Program-made: the position numbers and the translations under genes
Notes under the pieces: generated by a model
The model's database searches: none
Seen by the model: the letters and a program-made list of their open reading frames with translations, nothing else
What the model was told of the DNA's origin: nothing
From: Geobacteraceae bacterium
Lineage (GTDB): Bacteria > Desulfobacterota > Desulfuromonadia > Geobacterales > Geobacteraceae
DNA length: 64,000 nt
Reading direction: 5' to 3'
Assembly: GCA_009773645.1 (NCBI GenBank)
Contig: WSYB01000023.1
Location: 1-64,000 of the forward strand
In this document: positions 17,921-26,966 of the stretch, in pieces
Layout of the letters: each line of letters starts with the position of its first letter
How positions within the stretch are numbered: the first letter of the stretch is position 1

Positions 17921-18640
17921 ATGATCATTGAAGAGATGACCATGGGGGACTTCGAGGAAGGGCTCAAGGTCACCCGCACGGCATACATACCCTTCGGATC
18001 CGTGGAGGAGCATGGCTATCACCTGCCGCTTTCCACCGACACCATTCAGGCATATGAGGTGGGCAAAACAGCCGCACGCATCATCCCGCTCTTTGTTGCG
18101 CCTCCCATCCATTACGGCTCCTGCCGTTCCACCGCCTGCCACCCAGGCACTATCTCCATCACAACCCCCACCTTAAAGGGTTTGCTGAAGGATATCGTCC
18201 GCTCGTTTCATTCCCACGGATTGCGAAATTTCATCATACTCACCGGTCATGCCGGCGGCTCACACCGGATGGCCCTTCAGGACGCCGGGGAAGAGCTGAT
18301 AGCCGAGTTTACCGACATAAAAATGGCGGTCGTAACCGAATATGAGCTGGCCAGACGCGAGGGGAAAGGGATCATCGAAACGGAAGGAGATTCCCACGCC
18401 GGAGAGATCGAGACCTCCCGCATCATGCATACCCATCCGCATCTGGTCAAAGGGAAGGGAGAGAGGGAATTTCCCGATTTCCCCCAGGGGATCCTGGTGA
18501 GGAACAAGAGGAAGTTCTGGCCGAACGGTGTCTGGGGAGACCCGACGAAGGCGTCGGCGGAAAAAGGGAAACAGATCGAGGAACTCGTGGTCAGAAAGAT
18601 CGTAGAACTTGCAAAAATGATGGAGGATTTTCAAGAGTAG
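17921..18640 (+). CDS. creatininase-family amidohydrolase
   Basis: A 239-residue member of the creatininase fold, binuclear-metal amidohydrolases that include creatininase, the FAPy hydrolase ArfB and MftE-type peptidases. Metal-ligand motifs are present: GSVEEHGYHLPLSTD, GHAGGSH and DSHAGEIETS, with a C-terminal NGVWGDPTKAS typical of the family. It lies 33 bp after queE on the same strand, so co-transcription is likely, but a role in deazapurine or pterin metabolism is only suggested by that context. The substrate is unknown. Confidence 0.85.
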   Translation: MIIEEMTMGDFEEGLKVTRTAYIPFGSVEEHGYHLPLSTDTIQAYEVGKTAARIIPLFVAPPIHYGSCRSTACHPGTISITTPTLKGLLKDIVRSFHSHGLRNFIILTGHAGGSHRMALQDAGEELIAEFTDIKMAVVTEYELARREGKGIIETEGDSHAGEIETSRIMHTHPHLVKGKGEREFPDFPQGILVRNKRKFWPNGVWGDPTKASAEKGKQIEELVVRKIVELAKMMEDFQE

Positions 18641-18710
18641 ATATCCCAGAATCAGACTTCACCAAACCCATCCTCATATCACGCCACAAAGCAATCGCGT
18701 CACTACAAAC

Positions 18711-18736
18711 ACATTGAATATTAACATTGAATATTA
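18711..18736. repeat. 13-bp tandem direct repeat
   Basis: ACATTGAATATTA occurs twice head to tail at 18711-18723 and 18724-18736, running into the left arm of the inverted repeat that follows. It lies between the creatininase-like gene and the convergent kinase gene. Confidence 0.85.
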
Positions 18737-18772
18737 TGTCAACTTGCCGGAAACGGCAACTTGACATAATAT
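18731..18772. terminator. strong inverted repeat between convergent genes
   Basis: Two 19-base arms (18731-18749 and 18754-18772) pair with a single mismatch around a GAAA tetraloop closed by CCG/CGG. It sits between converging stop codons (18640 and 18806). The outer part is A/T rich rather than a clean U-tract, so bidirectional termination is likely but not certain. Confidence 0.6.
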
Positions 18773-18805
18773 ATCTTATGGGACTTAGTGAAGGAGAGAA
18801 CATAG

Positions 18806-20395
18806 TCAGACGTTACCAACATTATTCACAACTGGTAGCACAAAATAGAACGTAGCCCCTATGTCAGGCTCTGCTTCCGCCCAGACCCTGCCACCATGGC
18901 GCTGGACGATGTTTTGCACAATAGCCAAACCGACCCCCGTGCCCTCGAACTCGTCGGCTCGGTGCAACCTCTGGAAAACCCCGAAGAGCCTTTGGGCATA
19001 CTCATTATCAAAGCCGGCACCATTGTCTTTCACATAGTAGACCGTTTCTCTGTCACTTTGATACGAGCCGATTTCGACGCGGGCCACTTCCCGCTTCCTT
19101 GTATACTTGAGGGCATTCCCTAGAAGATTGAAGTAGACTTGGTGTAGTAAAGTTGGATCTGCCTCACAGGGGAGCATATTACCAATATCGAGTTCAATCT
19201 GTCTTTCTGAAAGCTCAGTTTCAAACTCAGTAAAAACCTCCCGCACCAAATGATTCGTCTCAACCGTCATCCTATTGATTGGCTGACGGCTATAACGGGA
19301 AAATTCAAGCATGGCTTCGATCAGTTTGTCCATTTTGTCGCATCCGTTAATGATCCGTTTTAAGTAGTCCTTTCCTTTTTCTTCAAGTTGTTGCCGGTAA
19401 TCTTCGGCGAGTATCCGGCTGAAGCCGCAGATATGCCGCAACGGGGCGCGCAGGTCGTGGGAGATGGAAAAGGCAAAGGATTCCAACTGGCGGTTAGCCT
19501 GTTCCAGTTCGGTGGTGCGGTCGGCAACGCGCTGTTCCAAGTCGGCATTGAGCGAACGGACTTTCTCTTCGGCCTCTTTCCGCTCCGTGATGTCAGTAAT
19601 GATCCCGTCGTAAGATACAAGAACGCCTTCGTTATCACGATGAGGGACAAGCGTGTTTCCTATCCAGCGAAGTAATCCATTTTTGTGGCAAAGTCGATGC
19701 TCAATAGCCAGCGGGCCCGGAGAATTCAGGATGCGCTCGGATATGGCGTTGACTACCGGCCGGTCTTCCTCGTAGACGATTTGCCACCAGAGGCCTGAAT
19801 TGACGGAGAACTCCTCCGGTGTAAAGCCTGTTAACGCTTCACAACCGGCAAAATGCACCGTGTTTACGGGCTGACCGTTGTTGATTGTCACCGTGTAGAC
19901 GTAGCTGGTCACTGAAGAAAGCAGGCGCCGGTAGCGCTCCTCACTCTGGCGGATTTCCAGAGTTTGCTCTTGCACCTGCTCCTCCAGCCGTTCGTAGTAG
20001 CGACGGTTCTCGGCCAGCAACCGGGCACCCTCCAGTGCTCGTTTAACTCGGACCTCCAGTTCTCCCGACTCCCGCACCGGTTTAGTTACATAGTCCCATG
20101 CCCCGATACGGACCGCCTCAATGGCAACCTTCAGCGTCCCGGCCCCCGAGATAGCTATGACTGGCGTATCGGGCCATTTTTCCCGCAGTGCCGCGATGAA
20201 TGCCAACCCGTCCATTACCGGCATCCGCAGATCAGTCAAAACGATGTCCGGATTCTCGCTGGAAACAACCTCCAACCCTTCCCGGCCATTGGCAGCCTCC
20301 ACCACCTGGTATCTCATGTCCTCAAAAAAGGCACGCAGATTTGCTCGGGCCAGCTTCTCGTCGTCAATGACCAGTACTTTCGCTGAATTGCTCAT
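18806..20395 (-). CDS. histidine kinase with N-terminal receiver (REC-PAS-HisKA-HATPase)
   Basis: A soluble protein of about 529 residues from the ATG at 20395, which has AGGTG upstream; longer in-frame starts to 20494 run back toward the preceding gene. Domains: receiver (about 5-120, phospho-Asp in VLTDLRMPVMDG), coiled coil, PAS (about 165-285), HisKA with SISHDLRAPLRHICG, and HATPase with DNGAGFD and GTGVGLAIV. The catalytic half is closely similar to that of the kinase at 11575. It lies 105 bp downstream of the haem-motif kinase on the same strand, and its N-terminal receiver could be that kinase's target. Confidence 0.9.
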   Translation of the reverse strand: MSNSAKVLVIDDEKLARANLRAFFEDMRYQVVEAANGREGLEVVSSENPDIVLTDLRMPVMDGLAFIAALREKWPDTPVIAISGAGTLKVAIEAVRIGAWDYVTKPVRESGELEVRVKRALEGARLLAENRRYYERLEEQVQEQTLEIRQSEERYRRLLSSVTSYVYTVTINNGQPVNTVHFAGCEALTGFTPEEFSVNSGLWWQIVYEEDRPVVNAISERILNSPGPLAIEHRLCHKNGLLRWIGNTLVPHRDNEGVLVSYDGIITDITERKEAEEKVRSLNADLEQRVADRTTELEQANRQLESFAFSISHDLRAPLRHICGFSRILAEDYRQQLEEKGKDYLKRIINGCDKMDKLIEAMLEFSRYSRQPINRMTVETNHLVREVFTEFETELSERQIELDIGNMLPCEADPTLLHQVYFNLLGNALKYTRKREVARVEIGSYQSDRETVYYVKDNGAGFDNEYAQRLFGVFQRLHRADEFEGTGVGLAIVQNIVQRHGGRVWAEAEPDIGATFYFVLPVVNNVGNV

Positions 20396-20500
20396 GGTTT
20401 CACCTGTTGTGACCGAAAGCTGAAATCGATGCCTCTCCATTTCTTCCGTAGCATGCTGCTGATGATCTGCCGGTACAACGCCAGGAATATCCATGGCTGG

Positions 20501-22660
20501 TCATTTTCTTTCTCTATGACGCAGCGGCAGCCGGATGATGAAGCGGGAGCCGGCGCCGGGCGATGAATCAACTGCTATGAACCCTTTGTGGTTACAGGTA
20601 ACGATCATGTAGGAAACAGAGAGTCCGAGCCCCGTCCCCACTCCCGGCTCCTTAGTAGTGAAGAACGGCTCGAAGACCCGTCGCCGTACGCTCTCTTCCA
20701 TTCCGGGACCGTTGTCTTCTACCCTCAGCAGCGCATATTTCTCTTCTTCCCTGAGGCACAGAGTGATCCGCGGCTTCCGCTCAGGCGGGTTGCCGGCCAT
20801 GGCCTGGGCAGCGTTTTTCAGCAGGTTCAGGACAACTTGCTCGATCTCCACCACTACAACGGGCACCATGGTCATGCCGGACTGATAATCCCGAACAATC
20901 TCGATGCCCCAGAAGTCGTACTTCTTCTTCAAGTTGTAGTCATTGGCGGCAAGTTCTACTGCCTGGTCCATGAGTTCGGCCAGGGAGACGGGCTGCATAA
21001 TGGACGGACTTTGTCGGCTGAACTGAAGCATGTTAGCGACGATCTTGGCTGCTCTTTGCGTTGCCTCGCGGATGTTGCTGATGAACCGTTTGATCTGGCG
21101 CTTCTCAAAGTAGCTATTCAGAAGTTCAAGATTGATTCCTAGTTCTCCGGCAGCTTTCCTGTTGCAGGAAATGTCAGCGGTCAGGCGCCGCTCGATATTT
21201 TGGACCGCCTGGTCGATGATTCCCAATGGATTGTTGATCTCATGGGCCATGCCTGCGGCGAGCCCTCCGACCGACATCATTTTCTCGGTCTGCACTATGA
21301 GCTCCTGGATGCGCGTCCGCTCGGTGACTTCCTCAATCCGAAGAACCGCCCCTTCTACGCAGTTGATGTTGAGCGGGTAGAGCATGAGGTCATAGAAATG
21401 CCGTTCTCCCTCCCTCTCGATGATGACCTTTTCCATGGATCCCGGGCGGTGCTGCACCAACTCGCTCCGCAGGGCGTCGATCCAGGGAGAAAAGTCAGGA
21501 AGCAAGATGTCTACTTGTTTGCCTAGGGCATCTTCAGTAGTGATGCCGGTGGCTCGTTCGGCTTCATTGTTCCACTGCATTACGGTTCCATCAGGCTCGA
21601 TTCCCACAAGGATGGATGGCATGGAGTTGATGATGTTCGAGAGGTAGCTCCGCATCCGCTGGAGTTCCGCTTCATACCGCTTGCGCTCGCTGATCTCGGT
21701 CTGTAACTCTTGGTTAACAGCCAAGAGTTCAACGGTGCGTTCCCTGACCCGTTCTTCCAGATGGTCCCTGCTCTGCCGCAGTTTGAGGGACATGGCGTTA
21801 AAGGCGTCTGCCATTTCCCGGAACTCCCAGCCGAAGCTAGCAGATATCTGCTCGCCGAGATGCTTTTCATCGCCGGCTACCTGTATAGCCTTGTCACGGA
21901 ACGTATCAATTGGTCGTAACAGGAGCCGCTTGGTTAACCAAATCTGCGTGATGAACAACAGCAAGAGCAGAGTGACCAGGAAGCCTGAAAGTTTCCAGGA
22001 AAATCGGTTGACGTCTTTGTAAGCCTCCGACAGGGGGATGCGGATGGAAATGGCGGAGACGACCTCTCCAGCCTTCCTGTGGAAGCCCTTCTCCCTGCCA
22101 TAGACACTGACGAGCCCAGCCGGTGATACTTCCGGGGAACTGTGGCAATGAAGGCATGGATTTCCCATGACCTCGCCCCGCCGCAGCACGACAAGGCAGG
22201 GTCTGCCGTTGAACTGATGAACGTCGGAATGCGATAACAGTCTCTTGTCTGCATTGAGCTTGCGGATGAAACCTTTTTCGTACTCATCGGCTTCGTTTTC
22301 AGGGCTTCGTGCATTGATGGCGCACTCTTTATAGTAGTAGTCTCCCTTGACGTAAGTTTTGAAGTAGCTATCAATTTTGTGTATGGCGTATTTCGAGGAC
22401 ATCCATATCGGGTTGGAACCTCCCCGTTGCATATACTGGTTGGAGAGTGTAAAGAGTTTTGGTTTGAGGTCTTCATTGAAATATTTATAAATTGCGAGGT
22501 TGTGATTGAGAATGAGGAGCGCCTTCTCTTCTGCCTCGCCAAGGGCCTCTTCCCGCTGGTGATGGCTTGTGATGATCACGAGAGCTATGGCGGTTGCGAT
22601 GAAGGAGATGCCTATAACGACATTTAAATACGTGCCTATTCTTATCGATGTGGGTTTCAT
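20501..22660 (-). CDS. membrane histidine kinase with periplasmic CXXCH haem motif (DUF3365-like, HAMP, PAS, HisKA, HATPase)
   Basis: A 719-residue sensor: TM1 (about 11-31), periplasmic domain (32-220) resembling the Tll0287/DUF3365 family, TM2 (about 222-243), HAMP, coiled coil, PAS (about 340-455), HisKA with MAHEINNPLG, and HATPase with DNGPGM and GTGLGLSVSY. The periplasmic domain contains C169-L-H-C-H173, a covalent haem c site, so redox or gas sensing is likely. Catalytic motifs are intact. Its likely partner is the receiver-kinase encoded next downstream. A short copy of its C-terminus lies just upstream (22716-22803). Confidence 0.9.
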   Translation of the reverse strand: MKPTSIRIGTYLNVVIGISFIATAIALVIITSHHQREEALGEAEEKALLILNHNLAIYKYFNEDLKPKLFTLSNQYMQRGGSNPIWMSSKYAIHKIDSYFKTYVKGDYYYKECAINARSPENEADEYEKGFIRKLNADKRLLSHSDVHQFNGRPCLVVLRRGEVMGNPCLHCHSSPEVSPAGLVSVYGREKGFHRKAGEVVSAISIRIPLSEAYKDVNRFSWKLSGFLVTLLLLLFITQIWLTKRLLLRPIDTFRDKAIQVAGDEKHLGEQISASFGWEFREMADAFNAMSLKLRQSRDHLEERVRERTVELLAVNQELQTEISERKRYEAELQRMRSYLSNIINSMPSILVGIEPDGTVMQWNNEAERATGITTEDALGKQVDILLPDFSPWIDALRSELVQHRPGSMEKVIIEREGERHFYDLMLYPLNINCVEGAVLRIEEVTERTRIQELIVQTEKMMSVGGLAAGMAHEINNPLGIIDQAVQNIERRLTADISCNRKAAGELGINLELLNSYFEKRQIKRFISNIREATQRAAKIVANMLQFSRQSPSIMQPVSLAELMDQAVELAANDYNLKKKYDFWGIEIVRDYQSGMTMVPVVVVEIEQVVLNLLKNAAQAMAGNPPERKPRITLCLREEEKYALLRVEDNGPGMEESVRRRVFEPFFTTKEPGVGTGLGLSVSYMIVTCNHKGFIAVDSSPGAGSRFIIRLPLRHRERK

Positions 22661-22715
22661 TTGCTGAACTCCCTACAGATTTGAATTCGGCGGCAAAGAA
22701 GAGAGCCTGCTTTTT

Positions 22716-22803
22716 CCCTAAGGGGATAGTGAAGTGTGCACCGGTTCCGCGCGATGAATCAACCGCTATGAGCCTCTTGTGGTTGTCGGTGACTACCATG
22801 TAA
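22716..22803 (-). pseudogene. remnant of a histidine kinase C-terminus
   Basis: Read on the minus strand from 22803, about 29 codons (YMVVTDNHKRLIAVDSS then GTGAHFTIPL) align with the last part of the ATPase domain of the adjacent intact kinase (YMIVTCNHKGFIAVDSS then GAGSRFIIRL). The N and G2 boxes and everything upstream are missing. This is best explained as the leftover of a tandem kinase copy deleted down to its end. The remaining 22804-23012 gap shows no gene. Confidence 0.65.
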
Positions 22804-23012
22804 AAATATTAATACATTTTAGCACTTTGTTCTTATTAGGCAAGTTGGTGTATATTTTTCAGTGTTTCATCTCGATTATGGGGGCATTAGACCAGATGGA
22901 GAGAGAATTAAAGGGCAGCAGGCCGTAAAGGTAATAGGAGATTTATTTCAAACTGGCGTGAAGCAAATGTATTCATATGTAATTTAGTTTACAGGCTCCG
23001 CCATCTGTTTAG

Positions 23013-24320
23013 TTATAGCTTCCGGTTGTCGATCACCCGTTGCGCCTTCCCTTCGTGCCGCGGGATGCTGTTCGGTTCCACCAGTTTGACCGTTGCCCCG
23101 ACGCCGAGTACCGATTCGATCCGCTTCTCGAATTTCTCCAGGAAGGCCCGCTGCATCTTCATTTCGTCAAAGAAGATATTCTCCGTGACTTCGATGCGAA
23201 CTTCAAGGGTATCCAGCGCCCCCTTGCGGTCTATAACCAGCTGGTAATGGGGTTCGCACCCCTCAATGGCAACGAGCACCTCTTCAATCTGCGACGGGAA
23301 TACATTTACCCCGCGGATGATCAGCATGTCGTCGGAGCGCCCCATGGTTTTCTTCATGCGCACGACGGTTCTGCCGCATTCACACTCGGTATAATCCAGA
23401 CTTGTAATGTCCCTCGTCCTGTAACGGATCATGGGGAAGGCCTCTTTGGTAAGAGTGGTGAGCACCAGTTCCCCTGTGCTTCCGGCGGGGAGAACCGTTC
23501 CGGTTTCCGGGTCGATGATCTCGGGGATGAATGCATCTTCAAATATGTGCATCCCTCTTTTACATTGGCATTCTCCTCCAACGCCGGGGCCGATGATCTC
23601 AGAGAGTCCGTAGTTGTCGGTGGCGCTTATACAGAGCCTCGTTTCGATCTCCCTGCGCATGGCCTCGGACCAGGGTTCTGCACCGAACAGACCGACCTTC
23701 AACGAGAGACTTTTCGGGTCAACCCCCATTTTCTCCATTCTGTCGACGAGAGTGATTGCGTAGCTGGGGGTACCGACAAGCACGGTCGACTTGTAATCCT
23801 GCATGATCATGATCTGCTTTTCGGTATTGCCTCCCCCCATGGGAATGACCGAGGCACCGATGAGCTCGGCCCCATAATGGAGGCCGAATGCGCCGGTAAA
23901 AAGCCCGTAGCCGAAGGCAATCTGCACCACATCGTCATGGGTCACCCCGGCTGCGGTCATGAAGCGAGCCACCAGGTTTGACCAGGTTTTGATGTCATGT
24001 TTTGTATAACCGACTACGGTCGGTTTTCCGGTGGTTCCCGATGAAGAATGGATGCGGACGACCTCACGCAGCGGCACGGCAAACATCCCGTAAGGGTAAT
24101 TGAGGCGCAGGTCTTCCTTGGTGGTAAAGGGAAGCTTGGTCAGGTCTGAAAGGGATTGGATATCCTCAGGATCAATCCCCAGCTCGTTGAATTTATTTCG
24201 ATAACAGGTAACGTTCTTATGGACCCGGTTGAGTGTGGCCTGCAGTCTTTCCAACTGCAGTTGCTCCAGCTCCTCCCGCGGCATGCATTCATATGCGGCG
24301 TCCCAAATTTGCTGCTGCAT
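23013..24320 (-). CDS. paaK: phenylacetate-CoA ligase (second copy)
   Basis: AMP-forming ligase that activates phenylacetate or related aryl acids to CoA thioesters. The 435-residue length is usual. The adenylate-forming motifs are clear: P-loop [26 protein letters not shown], and RYRTRDIT, with the C-terminal hinge and lid after [17 protein letters not shown]. It is a paralogue of the gene at 30853. It is the last gene of the long ior-liv operon, 102 bp after livF. It may recapture aryl acids released when aryl-CoA made by the ferredoxin oxidoreductase is hydrolysed, or run in reverse to make ATP. The direction is not shown by sequence. Confidence 0.93.
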   Translation of the reverse strand: MQQQIWDAAYECMPREELEQLQLERLQATLNRVHKNVTCYRNKFNELGIDPEDIQSLSDLTKLPFTTKEDLRLNYPYGMFAVPLREVVRIHSSSGTTGKPTVVGYTKHDIKTWSNLVARFMTAAGVTHDDVVQIAFGYGLFTGAFGLHYGAELIGASVIPMGGGNTEKQIMIMQDYKSTVLVGTPSYAITLVDRMEKMGVDPKSLSLKVGLFGAEPWSEAMRREIETRLCISATDNYGLSEIIGPGVGGECQCKRGMHIFEDAFIPEIIDPETGTVLPAGSTGELVLTTLTKEAFPMIRYRTRDITSLDYTECECGRTVVRMKKTMGRSDDMLIIRGVNVFPSQIEEVLVAIEGCEPHYQLVIDRKGALDTLEVRIEVTENIFFDEMKMQRAFLEKFEKRIESVLGVGATVKLVEPNSIPRHEGKAQRVIDNRKL

Positions 24321-24422
24321 AGCTCCCCTCCCAGTACACCAGGTTAAGGTTTGCGTTCGCTTTGCCCACAGGAAAGGTTAAGTTTTCTCAACTTCAACCT
24401 TAATCTGCTTTCTGCGAAAGCA

Positions 24423-25166
24423 TTATCTTTCCCAGATTTCCTTCTTCTCTTTGCCGAGATACGCCCGCTGAACCTCTTTGTTTTCCAACAATTCGGAGGC
24501 CAAACCTTCAAGTATCACTTTACCTGTTTCCAGCACGTAACCGCGATCTGCCATTTTCAAGGCTGCCTTGGCATTCTGCTCGACGAGAAGGATTGTCGTG
24601 CCCTTCTCGCTGCGCAGGTTCTTCAGGACGGTAAATATCTCCTGAACCACCAGCGGGGCCAGACCCATCGATGGTTCATCCAGAAGGAGCAACAACGGCT
24701 GGGCCATGAGTGCCCTGCCGATTGCAAGCATCTGCTGCTCCCCGCCCGACAGTGTGCCTGCCAGCTGTTTGCGCCGCTCCTTTAGGCGGGGAAACAGGGT
24801 GTATACCTCTTCCAGGCTTTGCCGGATCACTCCCCTCCCCTCCCGTTTGCGAATACGGAGATAGGCCCCCAACTCCAGGTTGTCCTCAACGGTAAGGGGT
24901 TTGAAGACCTGTCGCCCCTCGGGCACCTGAGATATTCCCATGCCAACGACGCGGTCGGGTGAAAGAGAATGAGCCGGTGAGGTGTTGAATAGTATTTCGC
25001 CGTTGCGAACCGGCGTCACGGCGGAGATGGAGTTCAAGACCGTAGTCTTGCCAGCGCCGTTGGCGCCGATTAGAGTGACGATCTCCCCCCTTGCCAGATG
25101 GATGGATACATTTTTCAGGGCATGAACCTGGCCGTAATAGGTGTTTATGTTCTTGATCTTCAGCAT
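24423..25166 (-). CDS. livF: branched-chain amino acid ABC transporter ATP-binding protein LivF
   Basis: ATPase subunit of the HAAT-type importer. The 247-residue protein has Walker A GANGAGKTT, Q-loop, signature LSGGEQQMLAIGRAL and Walker B LLLLDEPSMGL. It pairs with LivG beneath the LivHM permeases. The ATG at 25166 has only a weak GGA upstream, because the intergenic space is occupied by a 7-bp repeat tract. The substrate class (branched-chain or aromatic amino acids, or aryl acids) is set by the two binding proteins upstream. Confidence 0.95.
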   Translation of the reverse strand: MLKIKNINTYYGQVHALKNVSIHLARGEIVTLIGANGAGKTTVLNSISAVTPVRNGEILFNTSPAHSLSPDRVVGMGISQVPEGRQVFKPLTVEDNLELGAYLRIRKREGRGVIRQSLEEVYTLFPRLKERRKQLAGTLSGGEQQMLAIGRALMAQPLLLLLDEPSMGLAPLVVQEIFTVLKNLRSEKGTTILLVEQNAKAALKMADRGYVLETGKVILEGLASELLENKEVQRAYLGKEKKEIWER

Positions 25167-25173
25167 AAAATCC

Positions 25174-25248
25174 GTTCTACGTTCTATGTTCTAAGTTCTA
25201 CGTTCTGTTTTTTAACCTTGAACCTCGCACCCCGAACCTCGAACCTGC
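25174..25248. repeat. two heptameric repeat tracts between livG and livF
   Basis: Five units of GTTCTAN in exact 7-bp phase (25174-25208), then a short T-rich spacer, then five units of a second 7-mer near AACCTCG (25214-25248). They fill almost the whole gap between the livF start and the livG stop. There is no coding potential of note and no terminator shape. Confidence 0.9.
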
Positions 25249-25250
25249 TT

Positions 25251-26009
25251 TTATCCTTCGCCAAGATAGGCAGCAATGACCGCCGGGTTCTCCTGTATCT
25301 CCCTCGGCGTCCCTTCGGCCAGCTTCTTTCCCAGGTTGAGCACCAGGATACGGTCGCAGACGTCCATGACCAGCTCCATGTCATGCTCCACCAGGACCAC
25401 CGTTATTCCGCGGTCGCGGATCTTCCGGATCAGGTCGGCCAGTCCCATGGTCTCCCGGCTGTTGAGGCCGGCGGCAGGTTCGTCCATGAAAATGATCTGT
25501 GGCTCCAGGGCAAGGGCCCGGGCTATTTCCAGAAGCCTCCCCTTGCCGAACGGCAGGTTCGCTGCCGTGGTGTCCGCCAACTCGTCGATGCCGCAGAACC
25601 GGAGCCAGGTGTGGGCGGTTTCACGGATGCGGCGCTCTTCATGGAGGTGCCAGGGCATCTTGAAGGCGCAGGAGATGATGCCGCACCGGCTCTTGGTATG
25701 CAGACCTACCATCACGTTCTCGAGAACGGTCATCTGCCCGAAAAGCTCGATGTTCTGGAATGTCCGGACCATGCCGAAGGCGGCCAGCCTCTCGGGTGGA
25801 AACTTCGTGATGTTGCGGCCGTCCAGCGATATGGTTCCGGTAGTAGGTGTGTAAATGCCGCTGATGATGTTGAAAAGGGTGGTCTTGCCGGCGCCGTTCG
25901 GACCGATGACGCCGGTGATATCATTCCGGTTGATCGTGAAGGTGACATCGTCAAGGGCCGTAAGGCCTCCAAAGACCTGGGTTATACCCTGGATTGCGAG
26001 CATGTTCAC
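25251..26009 (-). CDS. livG: branched-chain amino acid ABC transporter ATP-binding protein LivG
   Basis: Second ATPase of the importer, 252 residues. Walker A is GPNGAGKTT; the signature region is the LivG-type FGKGRLLEIARAL in place of the usual LSGGQ, and Walker B is IIFMDEPAAGL. The family-specific insert with the C-terminal YLGEG ending is present. Its ATG overlaps the livM stop by four bases (26006-26009), showing tight coupling with the permease gene. Confidence 0.95.
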   Translation of the reverse strand: MNMLAIQGITQVFGGLTALDDVTFTINRNDITGVIGPNGAGKTTLFNIISGIYTPTTGTISLDGRNITKFPPERLAAFGMVRTFQNIELFGQMTVLENVMVGLHTKSRCGIISCAFKMPWHLHEERRIRETAHTWLRFCGIDELADTTAANLPFGKGRLLEIARALALEPQIIFMDEPAAGLNSRETMGLADLIRKIRDRGITVVLVEHDMELVMDVCDRILVLNLGKKLAEGTPREIQENPAVIAAYLGEG

Positions 26010-26962
26010 CCCCTCCCCTCTTTCTTCTTCGGCAGAAGGGCACCAAGGAGGGACGGAATCCCCTGGACGAGTCCACCAGGCATGAACATGGTAACCAGGA
26101 TCAGAATCAGCCCATAGATGATAATGTCGTAATCCTGAAAAGTACGGAGGAGTTCCGGAAGCAGGGTAAGTAGTGTCGCGCCGAACAGGGAACCGTAAAT
26201 GCTCCCCAGACCGCCGATGATCACCATGGTAACCAGTTCGACAGAGAAATGGAAGCCGAAGGAGGCCGGTGCAGCGAAGGTCATGACATGGGCATAGAGG
26301 CTGCCGGCCACGGCGGATATGAAGGCCGAAAGGGCAAATATCTGCACCTTGAGGAGCCGTACGTTGACCCCCATGACCCGGGCAGCCACCTCGGAGTCAT
26401 GAATGGCCCGAAGTGCCCGGCCGATGCGGGAATGGGCCAGGTTGACCGCCAGAAGAATGGTGACAATTGTAAAGGTCCAGACGAGGCAATAGTTCTTCAC
26501 GTCGTTGTCAAAAACCAGAGAGCCCAGGGCCAGGTTCGGGATCCCGGAAAGGCCGGAAGGCCCGCCGGTGATGTCGACTGCCTCGTTGAAGACGATATAG
26601 ATGATGATGCCAAGGCCTAAGGTCGCCATGGCCAGGTAATGGCCTTTCAGCTTCAGGATCGGGAAGCCGATGAGAAAGGCCAGAAACGACACAGCTATAG
26701 CGGCGATCAGCATGGCGAGCCACGGGTTGACCTGGTGGGTGGCTGTAAGGACGCCCGAGATGTAGGCTCCGAGGCCGAAGAACCCGGCATGGCCGAGGGA
26801 TATCTGGCCTGCAAACCCGAGAAGGAGATTAAGGGCGACGGCAAGCATGGTGTTGATGCCCACGAATACAAGGACGTTCATCATGTATCCGTCGGAGAAA
26901 AAGTATGGCATCGAAACCGCCGCCGCAACCAGAAGGAGGTATTTTACAAGTTCGCGCTTCAT
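26006..26962 (-). CDS. livM: branched-chain amino acid ABC transporter permease LivM
   Basis: Inner-membrane permease of 318 residues with about 9 to 10 hydrophobic helices and the LivM signature region around LLLGFAGQISLGHAGFFGLGAY (family hallmark GQxSLGHxxF). The cytoplasmic coupling loop AIHDSEVAARVMGV is present. It lies 4 bp after livH and overlaps livG. It forms the heterodimeric channel with LivH. Confidence 0.95.
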   Translation of the reverse strand: MKRELVKYLLLVAAAVSMPYFFSDGYMMNVLVFVGINTMLAVALNLLLGFAGQISLGHAGFFGLGAYISGVLTATHQVNPWLAMLIAAIAVSFLAFLIGFPILKLKGHYLAMATLGLGIIIYIVFNEAVDITGGPSGLSGIPNLALGSLVFDNDVKNYCLVWTFTIVTILLAVNLAHSRIGRALRAIHDSEVAARVMGVNVRLLKVQIFALSAFISAVAGSLYAHVMTFAAPASFGFHFSVELVTMVIIGGLGSIYGSLFGATLLTLLPELLRTFQDYDIIIYGLILILVTMFMPGGLVQGIPSLLGALLPKKKEGRG

Positions 26963-26966
26963 GTCA

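Noticed and set aside
25174-25248. CRISPR array
   Set aside because: Units are 7 bp with no spacers and no cas genes are nearby; it is a simple tandem repeat.
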